Origin: Reticulomyxa filosa
Taxonomy: Eukaryota; Foraminifera; Reticulomyxidae
Assembly (NCBI GenBank): GCA_000512085.1
Contig: ASPP01019678.1
Location: 1-23,723 of the forward strand
Direction of reading: 5' to 3'
Length of the DNA stretch: 23,723 bases
Positions 10,701 to 19,800 of the stretch are shown here, one piece after another (position 1 is the stretch's first letter; each line of letters starts with the position of its first letter). Below the pieces are notes generated by a model, which saw nothing but the letters and a program-made list of their open reading frames with translations, had not been told where the DNA came from and searched no databases. The translations under genes and the position numbers were made by a program.

Positions 10701-12913
10701 GCAATGCTATCAACAACAATTTGACGCTTGGGTATCTATACGTTTGTTTCTTTTCATTTTTTTTACCGTTCGTGTAATAAACATACTAATCAACATGGAA
10801 AAAATTCGACAGGCCAACGAAAAAATCGCTCTCGAGAAAAAATTAACTGAGTTCCATACACAAATTTGTGAAAAGGAGAATCTGATCAAACAACTAAATT
10901 CGAAATTAGCTGTATGTTATTTGAAAATACGGACACTTTTCTTTATTTATTTTATTTTATTTTTTGCGATCACAGAAAAAAGACAAAGAGCAAGCCGAAA
11001 ACATTACAAAATGGGATAAGTTAAAAAGTGAAGTCATGGTAATTCATGCCAACGTTTGTCAAGTCACGACTGAATTGAAAAATGAAAAGATAAAGCAATC
11101 TTTCGATATTCAGCAACTTATTGCAAAAACATCACAAGTTAGTATGCTTCTCTTGTCTTCTTTTCGTTCAAAGTGTGTTATCCTTTTTGTTGTTGATCGA
11201 AGTTCTATAAACCGGGAGAGCTTAAGGCCATCAAAGAAGAAGTTTGGAAAACGGCTGTAGAACAAACGAAAGCATCTTTCAAATGCGAAAAGGAAGACCT
11301 AGAACGTAATCATCAAGAAAAAATCGAGGAACATCAAAATGTAATTAAAAAATTGAATGAAGAAATTCAGCAATTGAAATGCCTTCAAAATGCTACTTGT
11401 GATAATGTCCCTTCAGATGGTTTTTGGATTCACAAGGTACATATCAACAAATCTATTCTTTGCATCTTTTTTTGTACACATCATTGTATTAGTATTGGCT
11501 CATTATTTTCAAAAGGAAAAAAGAAAGCGTGAAGCAAGCGTAGAGTTGTTGCCGAATAAAAAGAAAAGGATGGTGGCCAAAATGCAGCGACAAAAGACGG
11601 CTTCATCTTTAGAAACTAAGAAAATCAATATAACTGAAGAAAAATGGTTTCCAAACAATGGTGACATTGTCAATACCATTGGCCGTCTCACAACACTTAA
11701 CACAGAGATTTTAAGTAGTGATATCGACAAACCATCCAACACATTAAAGAATCCTCCGATATCGCTCGATAGAAAACGTCAACCTACTAATTTGGATTGT
11801 GTTGCTCTTGGTATGAGACAACAAGAAAAAAAAGAGTAGCAATATCTTGAACATTCGGACTCTTGATCACATTAACTCTGTTTTGTTGTTCCCTTACATT
11901 TAAGATATCTTGTCAACGGACGAAGAAGATTCTGTAAAAGGAAATAAAAGAACAAATACAAGTATCTCCAGCAAAACGCAAATAATAATCCCTGATACAC
12001 CCTTTATTCAAAGTAACTCGAAACATTCGAAAGATACAAGTATGCGACCTACATTGAGAAGAAGGGGTTTGACAACAAGTGACATCAAGAATGATGTTAC
12101 GAATAAATTTATCAAGCACGAGAAAAATGACAAGGAAAAGAATACAACTGCTTATAATGAAAATTATCACAAAAATTCAATCAACCAAAGCACAAGTAGT
12201 GAAGCAGTTATTTGTTGGTGTGGAAAGCCGACAAGAGAAAGCAAAGGAAGAGTGTACTACAAAAAAGTGTGGATAAATGGAATCAAATACCGTCAATATG
12301 ATAAATGTCAAATAAAATACCCAGGGGATCAAATTTGGGTTAAGTAATAAAAATTAATTCATAAAAAAACGAGAAAATGTAAATCACTTTTAAACTGTAT
12401 CACTTGTGTGTCACATGAGGAAATATTTAGCTGGCGAAGATTGTGGGAATGTTTGAAGAAAAAAAAAGTGGGAAAAAGTTTATGAAAAATTTATGGTATT
12501 GGGACCGAAGAGATTTGTTAAACAATGGATTGAAGGAAACACAGTTACCAAAAGAATCATTTCCAAATGAAAGATTTGAATGCATGCAATCAAATACAGA
12601 TATCAATCCCTTAAGTTTGATTGAAGCAAAAGTGACCATTTTACATAAATCGCAGCTGCCTCCAAATTTTACTATTAATGGAAAACATCCTGTTTATTTT
12701 ACAAGATATTTTTTTGATCTGGCTACTCACGAGATCGTACCACAAACTGTTAATCTTTTACGTTTGTATTATTTCTTGTTTAGTTCGATCTACTACAGCC
12801 ACTGTTTTCAATTGTCATAGTGTCCTGGTGATGATATCGGTTCCTCAGCATCTTCTTCAATGTCATGTGACGACATTGAAGGCAATGACAAAATCTTTAA
12901 CGAACTACTTTGA
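7741..12913 (+). CDS. Kinesin motor - coiled coil - BAH domain protein
   Basis: About 18 exons: 7741-7956, 8021-8077, 8246-8509, 8649-8783, 8863-9173, 9351-~9433, 9521-9669, 9752-~9832, 9889-9981, 10052-10391, 10511-10731, 10813-10911, 10976-11137, 11227-11436, 11516-11810, 11905-12338, 12431-12748 and 12821-12913. The total is 3561 nt or 1186 residues; phases agree at every junction, though the ends of exons 6 and 8 have alternatives. Motor, ~35-360: VEVYLRIRP strand, P-loop GVSRSGKT (116-123), AEIYCDKLGDLL, switch I NFNSSRSH (223-230, made by a splice), DLAGAD (253-258). Coiled coil ~400-800, then a basic Ser/Thr-rich linker. BAH domain ~1029-1160: INGIKYRQYDKC, LAKIVGMFEE, LWYWDRRDL, NERFECMQ, YFTRYFFD. 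Kinesins move on microtubules; BAH domains bind nucleosomes or histone tails. A chromosome-associated motor is inference. Two overlapping genes is the main alternative. Confidence 0.8.
12211..12748 (+). other. BAH domain and preceding CWCG motif of the kinesin-BAH gene
   Basis: The domain is split by one intron (12339-12430, GTTAAG...ATTTAG, phase 0). Upstream, CWCGKPTRESKGRVYYKK resembles a small metal-binding or GRF-like start but lacks a clear full cysteine set. The BAH core then follows in the usual order: the IKYRQYDKC strand (matching the GDxVYV position), a PGDQIW/LAKIVGMFE strand formed by splicing, GKKFMKNLWYWDRRDL (the W-[YF]-RPE-T position), a degenerate NERF / NPLSLIEAKVTILHKS block, and YFTRYFFD (the FCRYxYD position). 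The assignment is from pattern recognition, not a profile search. Confidence 0.75.
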
Positions 12914-13833
12914 GGATTGTCGATCTTTGAAAGTAATTTTTTCCGGTGCAATTTTTTGTTCTCACTTCTCAATAATTACTTAATGTAACTAAGACGCAAT
13001 TAGAAAGAGGATCTTTGATGATATGTTGGTGAATCTAGTATAAAATGCAAATATAAGTAGTTCATGAGGAAGGCTATGGTTTTTTTGTTTGTGGTCTTAT
13101 GGACCAAGGTTGATGACGCTGTTCAAATTTGTCAAGTGCTGTATTTTGAAAATTAAGCACTTGATTCTCGAAAAACAAATATCTTCATCACACAACGTAT
13201 CCATATTGAAAGCGCTTGTACCGTCCAATATCCTTCATTAATAATAACTATGAGCTGGTAGATACTGTAAATCACAGAATCACTTTGAAACAGTATTAAA
13301 AATAAAACATGATGGTAGCCTGCAAAAACGTTCTCCTTCTGCTTGTTAATGTTCAGCAAGTGGCTGAAAAAAGGAAACCTAAACATTTTACTTACCAGTA
13401 AAATTCCTCGAAACATCTGCAACTATTGTGATTTACACTATGAAATTTTTTAAAGGTTATTTTCAATCCAAGATTTCTTGAATCAAGAGCGAAAACTATC
13501 CAAATTAAAAGATCATATAATCACACTAATAATGTATTATCTAAAAAGAAAAGCGGATGATTTGTCTTATTTTGTTCTAGACAGCTGTAACTTTTCAATA
13601 AATCAATATTTTGATATAGCTTGAAAATATGTATTTTAACAATCCAAAGTCTTAAGATAAAAAGAAAAAATGTCAAGCTATTGTCTTTTACAATATTGGA
13701 GTATTTCCTCAAGACATTATTCGTCGATATTATTCAACAAAAATAAGAGGTTGAAACAAGTACGCAAGACTTTTGTTAGTGTCCGCTCTTTTTTATTTCT
13801 CTTTTCTGTTGTTGTATTTAGTAATCTCGAGAG
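12914..13833. other. Intergenic region between kinesin-BAH and receptor genes
   Basis: 920 bp with two minus-strand frames (13153-13422 and 13521-13712), both Ile/Phe/Leu-rich and without recognisable motifs. A donor-like GTAAGT lies on the minus strand near 13392-13397, but no consistent exon chain can be built around it. No RNA gene or repeat is seen. The right part should hold the receptor promoter. Confidence 0.45.
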
Positions 13834-16800
13834 ATGAAACATCTATGGCTTGGGCTTATAATCTTATTATGGTTAAACAAAATTGGAAGTGCGCTTGGGA
13901 CAGTAGTGACTGAATGCAGAAAACAACAAGAGTGCGAAAACCAAATATTAACTTGTACAGGCGCCAAAAAATGTGAGTTAATGTGTTTAGATTATCGCAG
14001 TTGTCACAACGTGTACTACCGAATACTCGATCCGGACGTTGAACAAGTTGTCGTCCAGTTAGCCGGAGAGTCAAGTGGAGAAAGTATGATCATTGACTCT
14101 TCAAATAGTACAAGAAATAGACGGGTCATTCAAATAATGAGCAGTAATATTAGTGCTGCCAAAGCACTCCGTGTATTTGGGCAAAGAAATGATCTGATCG
14201 AACTGCAGTGTTTGACAGAAAACAGCTGTGAGGAAAATCAAATTCACGCCATCAAAAGTAAATCCTTGGCGATTGATTGTATTAGCAATAACTCATGCAA
14301 TAATATTAAAATGTACTGTTCGTCAATACTTCCTGATTATAATCACAACGGTGAGTGTCGTATTCAATGCCATGACACGCTTAGTGGCGATCATAGCTGC
14401 CAAGTTAAATTGCTTACATTTTCTGTGTCCTTCACAATTAAAAAAGCAACCATGTTTTGCACAACTAATCGTAGGATATCGAAATATGGACGCGTCATTC
14501 GTCACAAGTGAAGATGACCTGTAATAACAGACATTTGTGTCCTCGCGCAATAATGGTTCGATGGAGGGAGAGTATACGTCGTTTTAAAAAAAAAATTTTG
14601 TAATTTAAAATAAACCCAAAAAAATTCAGATATCTAAAAAATCTAAGTAAAAACTATTGCGTGCAAAACAGCATTATGGGAAAAAATATGAAATAAACTG
14701 TACGTATGAACCTACCCTTTCGAGTGGTTGGAAGTGTCCCTTGCATGAAGAACTGAAAAGTGTGCTTGATGTAATTGGTAAGTAACTTTCGTGAATAAAA
14801 GTGCAGGGAGTGAATAAGTGGTAAATGTTTTTTTTGTAAAAAAAAAAGAAACCAACAACAAATTAAATCCATGGAAAAGTAATTTGGACGAAGTTCCTGA
14901 AACAAAAGTAATGTATTGCAATACAACAAACGGAGAATGTGTTTGCACTGGCGACCAAAGGTGCATTTCATTTTTTTTTTTTTAAGTATACGTCCAAAAA
15001 TATACCGTTCAAAAATTATTTGCTGGACATTTACTGATACCTAAAGTATATTGAAAAAGGGGCTTAATACGAAACAAAAAAAAAGCAGTTTGCACGTATA
15101 TGTGTGTACAAATATGGGGGAATGGAAAATAGTTGTTATAGATATAGACTAATTTGTAAAGCTCCACATTGTAGTGTGCATTGTGCCGGAATGTCAGCCT
15201 GCGAAGAAACGATAGTAGATGCGTCGAGTGTAGATCTAGAATCGCTGAAAGTGAAAATAGAAGGGGTTCGAGGTGGGGCCAAGATGCGAATCATTGGGTA
15301 CGAAATGAACTTTACGGAAAGTAGACTGCAAAGTTCATTGCAGCGATTGAAAAATGGAAAACTGTTGTACATGGAAGTCAAAGTGAGTGGAGATCAAGGA
15401 TTTGTGGAAGGTCAGATTTATGCTGCTCACGGAACAAAAGTGCAAGTACAATGTGATGGGAGCTGGTCGTGTGCATGGAGTGAATTCCTTGTTTCCAATG
15501 CTCAGTCATTGCAAGTGCAATGTACCAGTGCCAATGATGAAAACAACAGCACTACAAGCCATGCATTGCAATCACAAAAGAGCCACTGTTTGGAACGTGC
15601 AGTCGTGTACTGTCCAGTGAGTGCTGCTCTAGATCGTCGTCCGGAACAATGCATAGTTGATTGCGGACATGGTCAACACAATTGCAAAGCAATGAAGCTA
15701 TTTCATATCGGAGGAGTGGATGGAATGCATTTGAACTGCAAGTCCACGCTGCATTCGAGTCTGTGTGAAGAGATGCACGTATATTGTGGATTGGGTTTGG
15801 AACGCCATTGCATTATGGACAAGACGTTGTCGAATGAGTTTGCTTCTAATGAATGTTCGATTTGTAGCTACATGGCGGACCTCCCCATCCAAGTCTCCAG
15901 TGGCAATTATTGGATTGCAGATTACCCTTACAAGTACCGGAACAAAGTGATCAGTTGCGACCCGATCTTGGGCGGAGACTCGTGCGTTATTGTGAGCGGA
16001 ACCCTGTCGTACGTGAAAATGTCCAGAGCAGATGCGGAGCGATCCATTATTGTCCCGAATGATATCTCCAAAGTCTGGATTTATGGTCACTCGGAATACT
16101 CGTTTGCGCATTCCATAATCAACCCCGATCTCACCTCAAACACCAGCGAACTGCATCTGTTTTCCGTTCACAAGCACTCTATCTTTCAAAGTGCACAAAT
16201 CTTTGTACCTTTGCAGTTGCTCGAGTTGCAATGCCATACCCTTGCATCGTGCTCCAACTCAGTCGTCTTTACGTCTCGGCGCCACTTGCAGACTTGGCCT
16301 CATGTCCACATTGCATGCACAGCTCCATCCTCGTGCTCCAACAGTCTTTGGCACTTGCACTACACACCGCAACTACATACCAATATCACTTGCTTTCAAT
16401 CGCATAATGCATGTAAACACACGATATTGCATGTTGGTTTATTGAACGACCTGGGATTGCCCTCAACGTCCATAGATCCAATGTCGTCGGCCAATTTGAC
16501 ATGCGTTGACAATGCATCTTTGTCTCCAATGCCGTGCAAATACATAAAGATACAGCGGCATATACTTCGTCGCTTGCTGCAGTTTCCTACATTCCCTCCT
16601 ACAGTCAGTCCGACAAAGTCACCGACAAAGCCACCGACGACAAAATCACCGACGACAAAGCCACCGACGACAAAGTCACCATCTAGGCATCCAACTAAGC
16701 GACCAACTAAGCAACCAACTAAGCAGCCAACTAAGCAACCAACGCAATTACCAACAATCGCTCCAACTACGCCGACAAAGAGTCCAACAAATAGTCCAAC

Positions 16801-19800
16801 CATACCGACAAAGAATCCAACAAAGAGCCCAACCATACCGACAAAGAGCCCAACAAAGAATCCAACCACACCGACGGTGGCCCCGACAATGGAGCCCACC
16901 AAACGCCCATCAAAACATCCAACCCAATATCCAACGATCAATCCAAGCAGATTCCCAAGTGTTCCTCCCACCCGATTTCCGACGCCTCGTCCAAGCAAAT
17001 TCCCAAGTATTCCTCCCACCCAACATCCAACGATCAGTCCAAGTGTTCCTCCCACCCGATATCCAACGATCAGTCCGAGCCGTCATCCCAGTAGCTCCCC
17101 GACCATTCATCCGACCAGGCACCCAACCAGGCATCCAACCAGGCATCCAACCAAGAGTCCGACCAAACTCCCAAGCAACTTTCCGACACCATATCCGAGC
17201 AAGCGACCGACGGTAGTTCCGAGTCACTTTCCGACAAAGATTCCGACAAAGATTCCAACAAAGAATCCGACAAAGATTCCAACAAAGAATCCGACAAAGA
17301 ATCCCACAAAGAATCCCACAAAGAATCCTACAAAGAATCCTACCACAAAGAATCCCACCACAAAGAATCCCACAAAGAAACCGACAGTTAATCCTACCAC
17401 AAAGAATCCTACAATAAACCCCACGAAGAATCCAACAAAAATTCCAACGCAATATCCGACAACAACGGCCATACCAACCACGACAACCGTAACACCGAGG
17501 CCAAGTACGTATCCAACACAGGCGCCCCAAAGGAAGCCTACGAAAACTCCGACGAAGCCCCCGACCACGGCAAAGCCGACATACAGACCCACGTTCCCTC
17601 CGGACGTGCTGACAGTGTCATTGAGCATTCCCGTGTCCAACTCGGACAATACGGTGAATCCGAACGTGCGATTCCAGATGACATCGACCATCGACTTTGT
17701 GAGCGGGAGCAAGAACTATAGCATCATATCTTCGGCGAACGTAAAGAGTTTCTGGAAGCTGTATGACATGGCAGCGAACGTGCAATACAACCTGTCAACC
17801 AGTTACTCTACCTTGTCTAATACATATGACTTTGTGTCTTCGCGTCAATCGGCCGCGCTTGTGCAAAGTACCAATGGCAGCACGACCTCTTACCACGTCG
17901 TAGACGCATTTGTGTTCAACTCTAAGTTTGGATATGCGCAATCCAGTCTCTATACTATGGATATTTGCAACAAGGGAGGCGGCCTTCTGCTCGCGGGCCG
18001 TAGATACAGACTGTCGGTGCTTGCAGTCGTGTCGTATCACGATAGTCGAGGGAACCAAAATGTGTCGTCCACCCAATACTTGTATTTCCAAGTCAACTCG
18101 CCGCCAAACAACGGTACGTTCCGCAATGCCACGTGTTCGATCACTCCGACGCAGGGTAACGCGTTCACAGAGACCTTCACCATGTTTTGCACAAACGAGT
18201 GGACAGACGACACAAGCAGCGTCTTGTATTTCAACTTTGTCATGAACAGTGTGTTCGTATCGTCGTATTACACTTTCAACACAACCACCAAGACTGGGTC
18301 ATCCTCCAATGACAACAACAATAATAATGGTATTTATTACAATTCGATAAGTCATACTATTACGTACTCCACCACATTGTCCACGGACGTGAGCGAAGTG
18401 ATTGCAATCATTATCGACAACTACGCGGCGGCCACATGCATTCACATCCCCGTGACTGTGTTGGAAGGAAAAGCGTTCCAAAACACGACCCCGTCCAACT
18501 TTTTTAATGTTTCATCTCCGCAGTCGTCGATTGTGGGCTCGTTGCTGTTGGGCAGCTCCAATACGACAGTCGACCTGAACAACGCCAGCGAGGTGAAGGG
18601 ACTGTTGAACACCGAACTGTACGTGAACGGTACACTGGACTCGACCAAGGTCGTCCAAGTGATCTCCAATCTGACCAAGACCTCTTCCGCCTACACCTCA
18701 TACGTCAACCAGCTATCCTCCGTGTCCCTCACCGATGTCCCCGTCATCGTCAACTTCTCCTACTCCGTCGTGAATTACGCGCTGGTCCTCGTCAATACTC
18801 TGCAGCCACAGAACTTGGACAGCGTGTCGCAGGCCTTGACAGTGCTATCCTCGGCCACCCAAGGCATAGGTAGTATCTGCTCTGGCAGTCTTGCGGCCAG
18901 CAACGTGTCTTCCGCCGCGTCCAGAGCGGCATCTGCTCCAGAACACGTATCTCTGGCCAATCAAGTATTGAACACGACACAGAAACTCGTGTCCTCGGCG
19001 TCCACGCTATTGGTCTCATCGTCTTCCCAAGCGTCTCTCGACAAGACCACGGCGGTGAATGGACTGACGAGCATTGGCAATGTGCTCAACAACATTGCCT
19101 GTTCCACACAAGGAGCAACCGGAGACAATATCGGCGGTGGTGGTATTGTTGCTAATAAGTCCACCACTGGTAAAACCTTTTTGAACACGGCTCAACACAT
19201 TGGTCAATTGGCATCCATCGACTTGGTCATTGGTGAACGCGTCGAGGTAACCACGCCCGTACTCAATGTCACCGTGTCTCGTGTGTCAACTTCCACTTCT
19301 GTGACGAGTAGCAGCTCGTCCTCTTCCAATAACAAATACTCGACCAAATTGTCCACGAAAGCGACGACGGATGCAGAAGGCGGTGATTCCGAAACTATGG
19401 ATACGTACCCATCCACAGCTTGTAGCGATACCGTGTCGTTGCCCGATTCCGCGTTTTCGCCATACGGAAACTATTCCTCCAAAGTAGATTGCGCCGTGGT
19501 GAGTTCCAATGTCGACCCTTATAATCCGGGACAAGAACAAGTTAATGGATTCACAGGTATTGTCGTCAGCGTGAATGTGAGCGTCCCTTTGACAACGGCA
19601 GCTGCATACGGCGGAAACGTCCGTGTCGACTCTTACGCCGCCGAGACTTTTCCGCAGAAATGCAACCCTGTCATTATCCAAATCCAAAATAAACCCTGGG
19701 CGAATTACACGGATACGGAGGTATCGTATCCCTCGTGCGTGTATTACAATACGACACAGACCCAATGGCACGACTATGGCTGCTATGTGTGGGATCGCAA

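Noticed and set aside
13153-13422. 89-codon minus-strand frame with a GTAAGT donor-like site
   Set aside because: Composition is Ile/Phe/Leu-rich as expected by chance in AT-rich DNA, no motif is recognised, and exons on either side could not be chained in phase.
16586-17602. Regular short repeats that could suggest a CRISPR array or satellite DNA
   Set aside because: The repeats are 12-15 nt without unique spacers of even length and encode an in-frame Pro-Thr stalk in a eukaryotic gene.
16396-17712. Three long overlapping minus-strand frames rich in Gly-Val, Cys-Arg or Ser-Asp repeats
   Set aside because: They are antisense shadows of the 12-nt period Pro-Thr repeat, which leaves every frame open; the plus-strand frame is fixed by flanking REJ and Cys-ladder sequence.
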